A DNA stretch of 64,000 nt from Streptomyces lichenis. Lineage in GTDB: Bacteria; Actinomycetota; Actinomycetes; Streptomycetales; Streptomycetaceae. Shown here one piece after another: positions 8,369 through 16,943 of the stretch. The stretch is from assembly GCF_023218175.1 (NCBI RefSeq), contig NZ_JALPTH010000030.1:1-64000 (forward strand), written 5' to 3'. Each line of letters begins with the position of its first letter. Position 1 is the stretch's first letter. The notes beneath the pieces are model-generated. The model was not told where the DNA came from and searched no databases. It was given only the letters and a program-made list of their open reading frames with translations. Made by a program: the position numbers and the translations under genes.

Positions 8369-8567
8369 CGGTTCCCGGGGCCCGGGCCCCGGTGCGGTGA
8401 GGCGGCAGCACCCCGGGTGCCCCTCGCTCGTTGCACGGGGCAGCGGTACGCGCGGTGCCACCGAGACCGGTGGTGTCGAAACGGTGGCCCGCGCCACATC
8501 CGCTGCATACCATCGATCACCGCAAGGTCGTTGTCCACCGCCGCACGACCCACGCCGGGAGGCTCCT

Positions 8568-9218
8568 TTGCACCGCCGCCGTCGCACCGCCCTCGCCGCC
8601 ACCGCCGCAGCCCTGGCCGCCGCCCCGTTGCTGACCGCCTGCGGGAGCGAGGCCCGTCCCGGCGCGGCGGCCGTCGTCGGCGGCGACCGTATCGAGGTCT
8701 CCGCGCTCCAGGCGCAGGTCCGCCAGGTGCGCGACGCCCAGCAGGCCTCGCCCGAGTCGGCGCAGCTCATCCGGGCCACCGGCGACCTCAGCCGGGAGAA
8801 GCTGAACGGGATGATCTTCGACCGGGTGGTGGACCGGGTCGCCGCCGAGCAGGGCGTGACCGCCAGCCGCAAGGAGATCCAGGACACCCGGAAGTCCGCC
8901 GCCTCGCAGAGCGGCGGCGAGGAGCAGCTGGCCGCGATGCTGCTCCAGCAGCAGGGGGTGGCGCCCGGGGAGATCGACGCCGTGGTCCGGCGCAACGTCC
9001 TGATGGGCAAGATCGCCGAGAAGGCGGGCGCCGGCAACGACCCGGCCGGACAGCAGAAGCTGACCGGGCTGTTCACCGCCGCGTCCAAGGACCTGGGCAT
9101 CGACGTGAACCCGCGCTACGGGACCTGGGACGACGCCAGAATCCAGCTCGGCGAGTACCGGGCGCCCTGGCTCCGGCAGGTCACCACCCGGCAGCCCGCC
9201 CAGCCCGAGCAGGCCTGA
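8568..9218 (+). CDS. SurA N-terminal-domain lipoprotein
   Basis: 216 aa from a TTG start at 8568, chosen because GGGAGG lies just upstream and the lipoprotein signal begins immediately. The signal is HRRRR-TALAATAAALAAAPL with the lipobox LTAC (Cys25 lipidated). The following region (VGGDRIEVSALQAQVRQV..., KLNGMIFDRVVDRVAAEQGV, EIQDTRKSAASQSGGEEQL) resembles the SurA/trigger-factor-like N-terminal chaperone domain (SurA_N_3). There is no parvulin domain. It would be an outer-face membrane chaperone or peptide-binding lipoprotein. It sits 38 bp upstream of mazG on the same strand, probably cotranscribed. Confidence 0.85.
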   Translation: MHRRRRTALAATAAALAAAPLLTACGSEARPGAAAVVGGDRIEVSALQAQVRQVRDAQQASPESAQLIRATGDLSREKLNGMIFDRVVDRVAAEQGVTASRKEIQDTRKSAASQSGGEEQLAAMLLQQQGVAPGEIDAVVRRNVLMGKIAEKAGAGNDPAGQQKLTGLFTAASKDLGIDVNPRYGTWDDARIQLGEYRAPWLRQVTTRQPAQPEQA

Positions 9219-9256
9219 GCTGAGGCGGTACGTTTCACCGGCGGTACGTTTCAGGG

Positions 9257-10297
9257 GTGAACGAGAACCCCGCCGCCGCCACGCCTGCCGGCCGTATCGT
9301 CCTGCTCACCGCCAGCCACCGGGTGGCGCCGGGACTGCTGTCCTGGCCCGCCTGGCAGGCGCTGCGCACGGCCGACCGTGTGCTGTGCGCCGACCCGGAC
9401 CACCCCCAGCTGCCATATCTGGCTGAGGCGGGCGTCACCGTGGAGCCCGCCGCCCCCTTGGCCGAGGAGCTGGTCGGGGCGTGCGCGGACGGGGCGGTGG
9501 TGGTCGTGCTGGCCACCGGGGAGGGGGATCGGGCGCTGACCGACGGGCTGGCCCGGCTGGCCGGCTCCGGCCGTACCGCCATGCCGGAGCTGGAGCTGCT
9601 GCCCGGCTCCTACGACCTGCCGGGCGCCCGGCTGCTCGACCTGGTCGAGGTGATGGACCGCATCCGCCGCGCCTGCCCCTGGTCCTCCCGGCAGACCCAC
9701 CGGGGCCTCGCCAAGTACGCCGTGGAGGAGGCGTACGAGCTGGTCGAGGCCATCGAGGACGGTGACCGGGACGAGCTGCGCGAGGAGCTCGGGGACGTCC
9801 TGCTCCAGGTGGTCTTCCACGCCCGGATCGCGGAGGAGGACCCCGAGGAGCCGTTCTCCGTGGACGAGGTGGCCGGCACCATCGTGGAGAAGCTCATCCA
9901 CCGCCACCCCCATGTCTTCGGCGACGCCCGCGCCGAGACCCCGGAGGAGGTCAAGGAGCACTGGCTGCGCACCAAGGCCGCCGAGAAGCAGCGCGCCTCG
10001 GTCACCGACGGCGTCCCGGTCGGGCAGCCCGGCCTCGCCCTCGCCGCCAAGCTCGCGAGCCGGGTCCGCACCGCCGGCCTCGACGTCCCGCTCCCGACGG
10101 GCCCCGGCCTCGGTTACGACCTGCTCGCCCTCGCCGCCCGCGCCGACGCCCAGGGCATCGACCCCGAAGCCGCCCTCCGCGCCGCCGGCCGCGCCTACCG
10201 CGACGCCATCCGCGCGGCCGAGGGGCTGCCCGCGGGACGGGAGCCGGGCCGGGGCGGCAGCCAGGACGCCGAACAGCACGAGGACGACGCCCGATGA
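9257..10297 (+). CDS. mazG: Nucleoside triphosphate pyrophosphohydrolase, MazG family
   Basis: 346 aa; GTG start at 9257. The N-terminal ~115 residues form a degenerate tetrapyrrole-methylase-like region (GRIVLLTASHRVAPG, ADRVLCADPDHPQLP) often seen in actinobacterial MazG. The MazG fold follows: ACPWSSRQTHRGLAKYAVEE with EExYE, then ELREELGDVLLQVVFHARI, giving the ExxE...ExxD metal-binding set. It hydrolyses (d)NTPs to NMP and PPi, a nucleotide-pool cleaning role. Its stop overlaps the P450 ATG (ATGA), so the two genes are translationally coupled. Confidence 0.9.
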   Translation: MNENPAAATPAGRIVLLTASHRVAPGLLSWPAWQALRTADRVLCADPDHPQLPYLAEAGVTVEPAAPLAEELVGACADGAVVVVLATGEGDRALTDGLARLAGSGRTAMPELELLPGSYDLPGARLLDLVEVMDRIRRACPWSSRQTHRGLAKYAVEEAYELVEAIEDGDRDELREELGDVLLQVVFHARIAEEDPEEPFSVDEVAGTIVEKLIHRHPHVFGDARAETPEEVKEHWLRTKAAEKQRASVTDGVPVGQPGLALAAKLASRVRTAGLDVPLPTGPGLGYDLLALAARADAQGIDPEAALRAAGRAYRDAIRAAEGLPAGREPGRGGSQDAEQHEDDAR

Positions 10298-11607
10298 GCG
10301 CCGCCCCCGAATCCGCCCCCGGCTCCACCCCCGCCGGCTGCCCCGTCTCCGGGGCTGCCGCGCCCGCGCCGGAGTTGTTCACCTGGGAGTTCGCCACCGA
10401 TCCGTATCCGGCGTACGCCTGGCTGCGGGAGCATGAGCCGGTGCACCGGACGCGGTTGCCCAGTGGGGTGGAGGCCTGGTTGGTCACCCGGTACGGGGAC
10501 GCCCGGCAGGCGCTGGCGGACCAGCGGCTGAGCAAGAATCCGGCGCACCACGACGAGCCGGCGCACGCCAAGGGCAAGACCGGCATTCCGGGCGAGCGCA
10601 AGGCCGAGCTGATGACCCATCTGCTCAACATCGACCCGCCGGACCACACCCGGCTGCGGCGGCTGGTGTCCAAGGCGTTCACCCCGCGCCGGGTGGCCGA
10701 GTTCGCGCCCCGGGTGCAGGAGCTGACCGACCGGCTGATCGACGGCTTCGCGGCGCGGGGCAGCGCCGACCTGATCCATGAGTTCGCCTTCCCGCTGCCC
10801 ATCTACGCCATCTGCGACCTGCTCGGCGTCCCGCGCGAGGACCAGGACGACTTCCGCGACTGGGCGGGGATGATGATCCGGCACGGCGGCGGGCCGCGAG
10901 GGGGCGTCGCCCGGTCGGTGAAGAAGATGCGCGGCTATCTCGCCGAGCTGATCCACCGCAAGCGGGCCGAGCCGGGGGAGGACCTGATCTCGGGGCTGAT
11001 CCGGGCCTCGGACCATGGTGAGCACCTGACCGGGAACGAGGCCGCCGCGATGGCCTTCATCCTGCTCTTCGCCGGTTTCGAGACCACCGTCAATCTCATC
11101 GGCAACGGGGTGTACGCGCTGCTGCGCAACCCCGGGCAGCGGGCCCGGTTGCAGGAGTCGCTGGCCGCGGGGGAGCAAGGGCTGCTGGAGACCGGGGTGG
11201 AGGAACTGCTGCGCTACGACGGCCCGGTGGAGCTGGCCACCTGGCGGTTCGCCACCGAGCCGCTCACCCTGGGCGGGCAGCGGATCGCCACCGGGGACCC
11301 GGTGCTGGTCGTCCTCGCCGCCGCCGACCGGGACCCGGAGCGGTTCGACCGGCCCGACACCCTGGACCTGGCCCGCCGGGACAACCAGCACCTCGGCTAC
11401 GGCCACGGCGTCCACTACTGCCTGGGCGCCCCGCTCGCCCGGCTGGAGGGCCAGACCGCGCTGGCCACCCTGCTCACCCGCCTCCCCGACCTCCGCCTCG
11501 ACGCCGACCCGGCCGAACTGCGCTGGCGCGGCGGCCTGATCATGCGGGGGCTGCGGCAGCTCCCGGTCGCCTTCACGCCCGCGCCGGCGGGCCCGGGAAG
11601 TCGGTAG
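10294..11607 (+). CDS. Cytochrome P450, CYP107-like
   Basis: 437 aa. It has all P450 landmarks: I-helix FAGFETTVNLIGNGV, ExxR within EELLRYDGPVELATWRF, and the heme loop LGYGHGVHYCLGAPLARLE with Cys376 as thiolate ligand. The usual Phe of the heme motif is Tyr. It should be a soluble class I bacterial P450 needing ferredoxin, and none is encoded nearby. By position it corresponds to S. coelicolor SCO3099 (CYP107U1), which I recall as affecting sporulation and antibiotic production; this is synteny-based inference. Coupling to mazG by a 4-bp overlap is conserved-looking but unexplained. Confidence 0.9.
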   Translation: MSAAPESAPGSTPAGCPVSGAAAPAPELFTWEFATDPYPAYAWLREHEPVHRTRLPSGVEAWLVTRYGDARQALADQRLSKNPAHHDEPAHAKGKTGIPGERKAELMTHLLNIDPPDHTRLRRLVSKAFTPRRVAEFAPRVQELTDRLIDGFAARGSADLIHEFAFPLPIYAICDLLGVPREDQDDFRDWAGMMIRHGGGPRGGVARSVKKMRGYLAELIHRKRAEPGEDLISGLIRASDHGEHLTGNEAAAMAFILLFAGFETTVNLIGNGVYALLRNPGQRARLQESLAAGEQGLLETGVEELLRYDGPVELATWRFATEPLTLGGQRIATGDPVLVVLAAADRDPERFDRPDTLDLARRDNQHLGYGHGVHYCLGAPLARLEGQTALATLLTRLPDLRLDADPAELRWRGGLIMRGLRQLPVAFTPAPAGPGSR

Positions 11608-11761
11608 GTCCCCGCTCGTCCGGCCATGTCCGACATGACGCAAGCTGACACCGCGTCAATATTGTGATCTTGGCGTGATCTCCGCTGCATCGACTTGTGA
11701 CTGACGTTCGAATGCCGCTACTTTCTCGGACACCTCAGCTGTCACGCGAAAGGCTCACCGC

Positions 11762-12787
11762 ATGCGCTCCGGGAACGGCCGGCACCGACGACCCCGTCAA
11801 GCCCCCGCCATCGTCGTCGCGGCAGGGGTGACCGGATCGGCCATCGCCCTTCCGCTGCTGGGCGCGGGCACCGCCACGGCCGCAGACGCCGCCACCTGGG
11901 ACCGGGTCGCCGAGTGCGAGTCCGGCGGCATGTGGAGCGCCGACCTCGGCAACGGCTTCTACGGCGGGCTCCAGATGTCCCAGGAGACCTGGGAGTCCCA
12001 CGGCGGCCTCGCCCACGCCGCCCGGCCGGATCTGGCCAGCCGCTCCCAGCAGATCGCGGTGGCCGAGAAGGTGTACGCGGCCGGCGGCGCGGCGGCCTGG
12101 CAGACCTGCGCGCCCATCGCCGGGCTCGGCGAGGACGACGCCTCCCGGAACCCGGCCCCGTCCCCGGCCGCCGGTGACACGGACGGCGAGCCGGCGACGT
12201 CCGCCGAGACCCCGCACGGCGAGCGGGATGCCGCCCCGACCACCACGGGCTCGGCCTCCCGCGACGCCGACCGGTCCGAGATCGAGCCGGAGGCGCCGGA
12301 GAAGACCGACGCGGCCGACGCCCGGGCCTCCGCCTCCACCACCGCGGACTCCGAGGCGTCCGCCTCCGGCACCGGCAAGCACCGCGGCAAGCCCGCACCC
12401 GAGGAGGAGCCGGCCACCGAGCCCTCCGCCGACCCGTCCGCGAGCACCGGCGCCGACCCGGCCGGCGAGGCCGGGCGCGACCAGCAGCCGGCCGCCACCG
12501 GCCCGGGGCTGCCCGGCGACGAGGAGACCGCTGCCGAGGGCACCGAGGGCGAGCGGGAGGACGAGGCCCGCACCTCGCGCGGCGAGGGCGCCGAGCGCGG
12601 CTCGGTGGGCACCGACCCCGGCGCATACACCGTCCAGCCCGGCGACAACCTCACCGCCATCGCCCAGGAGCGGGAGCTGGACGGCGGCTGGACCGCCCTC
12701 TACGAGGCCAACAAGGACACCGTCGGCACCGACCCCGACCTCATCCTCCCCGGTCAGGACCTCCAGCTGACGGAGGACCAGAAGTAG
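11762..12787 (+). CDS. rpfC: Resuscitation-promoting factor-like muralytic enzyme with LysM domain
   Basis: 341 aa, secreted. The signal peptide covers ~1-42 (AIVVAAGVTGSAIALPLLGA then TATAAD). The Rpf/transglycosylase-like domain at ~43-120 begins TWDRVAECESGGMWS, with the catalytic Glu in AECESGG, and includes GGLQMSQETWESHGG and the paired Cys of WQTCAP. A long acidic, Ala/Thr/Glu-rich disordered linker (~125-285) precedes a C-terminal LysM (YTVQPGDNLTAIAQERELDG...LILPGQDLQL), which binds peptidoglycan. Such enzymes cleave peptidoglycan during spore germination. The symbol is by analogy with S. coelicolor SCO3098. Its 5' region lacks the riboswitch motifs of the next gene. Confidence 0.9.
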   Translation: MRSGNGRHRRPRQAPAIVVAAGVTGSAIALPLLGAGTATAADAATWDRVAECESGGMWSADLGNGFYGGLQMSQETWESHGGLAHAARPDLASRSQQIAVAEKVYAAGGAAAWQTCAPIAGLGEDDASRNPAPSPAAGDTDGEPATSAETPHGERDAAPTTTGSASRDADRSEIEPEAPEKTDAADARASASTTADSEASASGTGKHRGKPAPEEEPATEPSADPSASTGADPAGEAGRDQQPAATGPGLPGDEETAAEGTEGEREDEARTSRGEGAERGSVGTDPGAYTVQPGDNLTAIAQERELDGGWTALYEANKDTVGTDPDLILPGQDLQLTEDQK

Positions 12788-13044
12788 GCCGAGCAGGGGT
12801 GGAAGGCGGTCTGCGGCCAGGTGATCCGAGAGGATTACGTGGCCGTTTGTCCGTTTACGGGCGGGTGGGGCGCGAGTGAGACATGGGTCTCTTTGCCCCA
12901 ACTGGCGCCCCTCGTCCGCCCGGTACGCCCAATGTGCCCGCTACCAGCGCAAACGCCCGTCACGGGGGCCGCGATACGGGCGCATTGACCTTGATGTCCG
13001 TTTTTGATCTCGGGAGAGGTCTGTGTCTACGGTCGTCATCGCTC

Positions 13045-13285
13045 GCTCACCGCGGGCCCCGCCGACCGGAACGCCGAATCCTGCCGCCGGCCGTCGGGCA
13101 CAGTCGTCGCGTCATGCGCCGAAGGCAGGAGCGGGGGACCCAAGGTAAGTGCCGCGGACGGCCGCCGTGCGAGGACTCGTCAGGAGTCCCGTACGACCGA
13201 CCGGACCGGCTTGGGGTGAAGTCGCCACCGTGCGACCGGGCCAACTCACTCGCCCGAACCCGACAGCTCACCTCGCAGGCGTCGG
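13045..13285 (+). ncRNA. ydaO/yuaA-type (cyclic di-AMP) riboswitch leader of rpfA
   Basis: The leader holds the hallmark blocks of ydaO elements: GGGGGACCCAAGG at 13133-13145, CTTGGGGTGAAG at 13210-13221 and the 3' block CCCGAACCCGACAGC...CTCGCAGGCG at 13253-13281. All are in the right order and followed within 20 bp by the rpfA ribosome binding site. The 5' border is approximate. Family knowledge: c-di-AMP binding turns expression off, and S. coelicolor rpfA is known to carry this riboswitch. CTCACC (13267-13272) can pair with GGTGAG (13284-13289), which overlaps the Shine-Dalgarno, giving a possible translational switch. Confidence 0.85.
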
Positions 13286-13299
13286 TGAGGAGATGACCC

Positions 13300-14040
13300 A
13301 TGCTGTTTTCCGGCAAGGCCAAGCACCGTCGCCCGTCCAAGGCCGTCCGTTTCGCCGCGTTCGCCGGTATCACCGGTGCCGCCGTGGCCGCCCCGCTGCT
13401 GGGCGCCACCTCCGCCTCCGCCGCCACCACCGCTGAGTGGGACAAGGTCGCCCAGTGCGAGTCCGGCGGCGACTGGTCCATCAACACCGGCAACGGCTAC
13501 TACGGCGGCGTGCAGTTCTCGGCGTCCACCTGGGCCGCGTACGGCGGCACCAGCTACGCCCCCACCGCCGACCAGGCCTCGAAGTCCCAGCAGATCGCGG
13601 TCGCCGAGAAGGTGCTCGCCAGTCAGGGCAAGGGTGCCTGGCCGAGCTGCGGCGTCGACCTGTCCGGCGCCTCCGCGCAGAGCGGCGGCGGCGAGGAGTC
13701 CGCCCCGCAGCAGCAGGCCCAGCCCCAGCCGCAGCAGCAGGAGCGCAAGGCCGAGCAGCCCACCACCCGCAGCCAGCAGCGCACCGCGCCGCAGGCCGCC
13801 CCGAAGGCCGACACCGGCTCCGGCTCCGCCTCGGGCTCCGGCGAGAAGGTCACCACCCCGACCGGCAAGAAGGTCGAGAAGGGCGACGGCGAGTACAAGG
13901 TGAAGACCGGCGACACCCTCTCCACCATCGCCGGTGCGAAGAAGGTCCAGGGCGGCTGGAGCAAGCTGTTCGAGCTCAACAAGGACATCGTCGACGACGC
14001 CGACCTGATCTACCCGGGCCAGCAGCTCCACCTGAGCTGA
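13300..14040 (+). CDS. rpfA: Resuscitation-promoting factor RpfA: secreted Rpf domain plus LysM
   Basis: 246 aa; ATG behind GAGGAG. The signal peptide covers ~1-45 (FAAFAGITGAAVAAPLLGAT then SASAAT). The Rpf domain at ~46-120 reads EWDKVAQCESGGDWS (catalytic Glu in QCESGG), GGVQFSASTWAAYGG and WPSCGVD. A Gln/Pro/Lys-rich linker (~128-185) leads to the LysM (YKVKTGDTLSTIAGAKKVQG...LIYPGQQLHLS). It cleaves cell-wall glycan in spore germination and outgrowth. It is controlled by the leader riboswitch, so c-di-AMP should lower its expression. It is transcribed alone, ending at the strong hairpin at 14113. Confidence 0.95.
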   Translation: MLFSGKAKHRRPSKAVRFAAFAGITGAAVAAPLLGATSASAATTAEWDKVAQCESGGDWSINTGNGYYGGVQFSASTWAAYGGTSYAPTADQASKSQQIAVAEKVLASQGKGAWPSCGVDLSGASAQSGGGEESAPQQQAQPQPQQQERKAEQPTTRSQQRTAPQAAPKADTGSGSASGSGEKVTTPTGKKVEKGDGEYKVKTGDTLSTIAGAKKVQGGWSKLFELNKDIVDDADLIYPGQQLHLS

Positions 14041-14112
14041 GCCCCCCGGCCCCTGACGGGGCCGCCCCCGGCGCGCCTCCGGTGCTTTTCGCGGACACCG
14101 GCGGCGTACGGC

Positions 14113-14144
14113 GACCCCGGCCCGGATCCGTCCGGGCCGGGGTC
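14113..14144 (+). terminator. Strong hairpin downstream of rpfA
   Basis: A perfect 14-bp stem (GACCCCGGCCCGGA with its complement) with a 4-nt loop lies 70 bp after the rpfA stop. No U-tract follows, as usual in Streptomyces. It separates rpfA from the eno transcription unit; the eno promoter must lie between here and 14345. Confidence 0.75.
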
Positions 14145-14357
14145 CGCCACATCCGGGCCCGGGGCACCTGGCGGCTACCGATCGGTAGGTTCTGCCGCCA
14201 TATGTCCGGTGATCCCATCGGATGACCCCTTTTTCGTCCCAGCGGGCGGGCGCCGACGGGCGGCGGACCCCCGGGCGGTTAGGCTCTTGCCGCAAGGCCC
14301 TACCGGCCCTGCACTCCACGCGTCACCCCTTGCGTCACATCCCAGAAGGAGATGCTC

Positions 14358-15644
14358 GTGCCGTCCATCGACGTCGTCGTAGCCCGGGAAATCCTCGACT
14401 CGCGAGGCAACCCCACGGTCGAGGTCGAGGTCGGCCTCGACAACGGCAGCACCGGCCGTGCCGCCGTCCCGTCCGGTGCCTCCACCGGCGCGTTCGAGGC
14501 CCTTGAGCTCCGTGACGGGGACACCAACCGCTACCTCGGCAAGGGTGTCGAGAAGGCCGTCCTCGCCGTCATCGAGCAGATCGGCCCGGAGCTCGTCGGC
14601 TACGACGCCACCGAGCAGCGGCTGATCGACCAGGCGATGTTCGACCTGGACGCCACCCCGGACAAGTCCTCGCTCGGCGCCAACGCCATCCTCGGCGTCT
14701 CCCTCGCCGTGGCGCACGCCGCCTCCGAGGCCGCCGACCTGCCGCTCTTCCGCTACCTGGGCGGCCCCAACGCGCACCTGCTGCCGGTGCCGATGATGAA
14801 CATCCTCAACGGCGGCTCGCACGCGGACTCCAACGTGGACATCCAGGAGTTCATGATCGCCCCGATCGGCGCGGAGTCCTTCTCCGAGGCCCTGCGCTGG
14901 GGCGCCGAGGTCTACCACACCCTGAAGAAGGTGCTGAAGGAGAAGGGCCTGGCCACCGGCCTGGGCGACGAGGGCGGCTTCGCGCCGGACCTCGGCTCCA
15001 ACCGGGAGGCCCTGGACCTCATCCTGGAGGCGGTCAAGAAGGCCGGCTACGAGCCCGGCAAGGACATCGCGCTCGCCCTGGACGTCGCCGCCTCCGAGTT
15101 CTACAAGGACGGCTCCTACGAGTTCGAGGGCAAGTCCCGCTCGGCCGCCGAGATGACCGACTACTACGCGGAGCTGGTCGAGGCCTACCCGCTGGTCTCC
15201 ATCGAGGACCCGCTGTTCGAGGACGACTGGGCCGGCTGGAAGACCATCACCGAGAAGCTCGGCACCAAGGTGCAGCTGGTCGGCGACGACCTGTTCGTCA
15301 CCAACCCCGAGCGCCTGGGCCGCGGCATCGAGGAGGGCATCGCCAACGCCCTGCTGGTCAAGGTCAACCAGATCGGCTCGCTGACCGAGACCCTGGACGC
15401 CGTCGAGATGGCCCAGCGCAACGGCTTCAAGTGCATGATGTCGCACCGCTCCGGCGAGACCGAGGACGTCACCATCGCCGACCTCGCCGTCGCCACCAAC
15501 TGCGGCCAGATCAAGACCGGCGCCCCGGCCCGCTCCGAGCGCGTCGCCAAGTACAACCAGCTGCTGCGCATCGAGGAGATGCTGGACGACGCCGCGGTCT
15601 ACGCCGGCCGCTCCGCCTTCCCGCGGTTCCGCTTCGAGGGCTGA
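14358..15644 (+). CDS. eno: Enolase (phosphopyruvate hydratase)
   Basis: 428 aa, full-length. I chose GTG 14358 because GGAG at 14348-14351 gives 6-nt spacing and the protein then begins PSIDVVVAREILDSRGNPTV as in other Streptomyces enolases; the ATG at 14352 touches the Shine-Dalgarno. It converts 2-phosphoglycerate to phosphoenolpyruvate in glycolysis. Visible features are substrate-loop SGASTG, GGSHADSNVDIQEFM, metal ligands in ALDVAASEF, SIEDPL and GDDLFVTN, catalytic Lys in LLVKVNQIGSLTET, and the signature SHRSGETEDVTIADLAV. It is the only glycolytic gene here. The terminator of rpfA isolates it, and its 3' end is part of a short duplication. Confidence 0.97.
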   Translation: MPSIDVVVAREILDSRGNPTVEVEVGLDNGSTGRAAVPSGASTGAFEALELRDGDTNRYLGKGVEKAVLAVIEQIGPELVGYDATEQRLIDQAMFDLDATPDKSSLGANAILGVSLAVAHAASEAADLPLFRYLGGPNAHLLPVPMMNILNGGSHADSNVDIQEFMIAPIGAESFSEALRWGAEVYHTLKKVLKEKGLATGLGDEGGFAPDLGSNREALDLILEAVKKAGYEPGKDIALALDVAASEFYKDGSYEFEGKSRSAAEMTDYYAELVEAYPLVSIEDPLFEDDWAGWKTITEKLGTKVQLVGDDLFVTNPERLGRGIEEGIANALLVKVNQIGSLTETLDAVEMAQRNGFKCMMSHRSGETEDVTIADLAVATNCGQIKTGAPARSERVAKYNQLLRIEEMLDDAAVYAGRSAFPRFRFEG

Positions 15645-15695
15645 CAGGCACAGCCGCTTCGCGGACTGACAAGCACAGCCGGTTCGAGGGCTGAC
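15631..15695 (+). repeat. 25-bp tandem duplication across the eno stop codon
   Basis: The unit starting GCTTCGAGGGCTGACAGGCA occurs at 15631-15655 and, with three mismatches, at 15656-15680, with a third partial copy at 15681-15695. The first copy contains the last codons and stop of eno, so each copy repeats the eno C-terminal Phe-Glu-Gly-stop reading. It probably arose by slippage. Confidence 0.8.
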
Positions 15696-15852
15696 GCCCG
15701 CGACCGAGCACGGCTGACACCCGCTCAGCACGGCGCACGCCGCCTCCTTCCGTACGTCCCCGGCCGCGGTCCCGTACCGTGTCCGGGGACGTACGTACGT
15801 TGCCGAGAGTGCCGGGCGGGATGCCGCCCGGCGGGGCGAGGGGAGGCGCGAG

Positions 15853-16335
15853 ATGGCCCGGGACCGGTTCTCGACCGCGACCAGGCTGCGGCTGCTCGGC
15901 CGGGAGACCGCCGCCCGCGTCTACCGCTCGCAGACCCGCCGCCAGGACCGCCGCTCCCGCCTCACCGGCCGGGCCGCCTTCCTGGCGCTGGTGGTCTGCT
16001 CGCTGGTGGTGGCGCTGGCCTACCCGATGCGGCAGTACGTCTCCCAGCGCGGCGAGATCGCCGAGCAGGAGCGGCACGCGGCCGAGGCGGCCGAGCGGGT
16101 CGAGCGGCTGCGGGACGAGAAGGCCCGGCTCCAGGACGACGCCTACGTCCGCCGGCTGGCCCGCGAGCACCTGCACTACGTGCTGCCCGGGGAGACCGGC
16201 TACACGGTGGTCGACCCCGACGCGGCCGCCGAGCGCACCGGCGACCCGGGCGCGGCCGACCGCCCCTGGTACTCCAACCTCTGGGACGGCGTGGACAGCG
16301 CCGACCGCTCCTCCCCGGACCCCCGGGACCCGTAG
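15853..16335 (+). CDS. divIC: Septum formation initiator protein (DivIC/FtsB family)
   Basis: 160 aa; ATG behind GAGGCGCGAG. A basic cytoplasmic N-terminus (residues 1-41) precedes a single transmembrane helix (~42-60, AFLALVVCSLVVALAYP). A periplasmic-side coiled coil follows (QRGEIAEQERHAAEAAERVERL), with the DivIC-typical DDAYVRRLAREHLHYVLPGE. It is a bitopic divisome component that partners FtsL/FtsQ in sporulation septation. It is the first gene of the short run divIC-DUF501-ppx after eno. Confidence 0.9.
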   Translation: MARDRFSTATRLRLLGRETAARVYRSQTRRQDRRSRLTGRAAFLALVVCSLVVALAYPMRQYVSQRGEIAEQERHAAEAAERVERLRDEKARLQDDAYVRRLAREHLHYVLPGETGYTVVDPDAAAERTGDPGAADRPWYSNLWDGVDSADRSSPDPRDP

Positions 16336-16403
16336 CCCCGCGGCACACAGAGAAGCAGTCCGCAGGACACAGCGAAACACGAGACAAGAGAACCAAGGCA
16401 GGC

Positions 16404-16943
16404 ATGGAAACGCCCCCTCCGCCCACCGAACGCACCGAGCCCACCGAGGCGGACATCGCCGCCTTTGAAGCCCAGCTCGGGCGCCCCCCGCGCGGCCTGC
16501 GCGCCATTGCGCACCGCTGCCCCTGCGGCAACCCGGACGTGGTGGAGACCGCGCCCCGGCTGCCCGACGGCACGCCGTTCCCCACCACGTACTACCTGAC
16601 CTGCCCGCGCGCCGCCTCCGCCATCGGCACCCTGGAGGCGAACGGGGTGATGAAGGAGATGACCGAGCGGCTGGCCGCCGACCCCGAGCTGGCCGCCGCC
16701 TACCGGGCCGCGCACGAGGACTACCTCGCCCGCCGGGACGCCATCGAGGTGCTGGAGGGCTTCCCCAGCGCCGGCGGGATGCCGGACCGGGTCAAGTGCC
16801 TGCATGTGCTGGTGGGCCACTCGCTGGCGGCCGGCCCCGGGGTCAACCCGCTGGGCGACGAGGCCGTCGCGATGCTGCCCGAGTGGTGGGCCAAGGGCCC
16901 CTGCGTGGCGCCCGGCGAGGGCTGCCAGGGAGGTGGAGGATGA
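16404..16943 (+). CDS. DUF501 domain-containing protein
   Basis: 179 aa. It shows the DUF501 pattern: AFEAQLGRPPRGLRAIAHRC, PCGNPDVVETAPRLPDGTPF, PTTYYLTCPRAASAIGTLEA and VKCLHVLVGHSLAAGPGVNP. Conserved Cys (CPCG, CPRA, VKCLH) and His suggest metal binding, but no function is established. It is usually encoded between divIC and ppx in actinobacteria, as here. Its stop overlaps the ppx ATG, so the two are coupled. Confidence 0.9.
   Translation: METPPPPTERTEPTEADIAAFEAQLGRPPRGLRAIAHRCPCGNPDVVETAPRLPDGTPFPTTYYLTCPRAASAIGTLEANGVMKEMTERLAADPELAAAYRAAHEDYLARRDAIEVLEGFPSAGGMPDRVKCLHVLVGHSLAAGPGVNPLGDEAVAMLPEWWAKGPCVAPGEGCQGGGG

Noticed and set aside
12788..13044. A small protein gene upstream of the riboswitch
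   Set aside because: Short frames here have no ribosome binding site or conservation, and the region is the rpfC 3' end and rpfA promoter.
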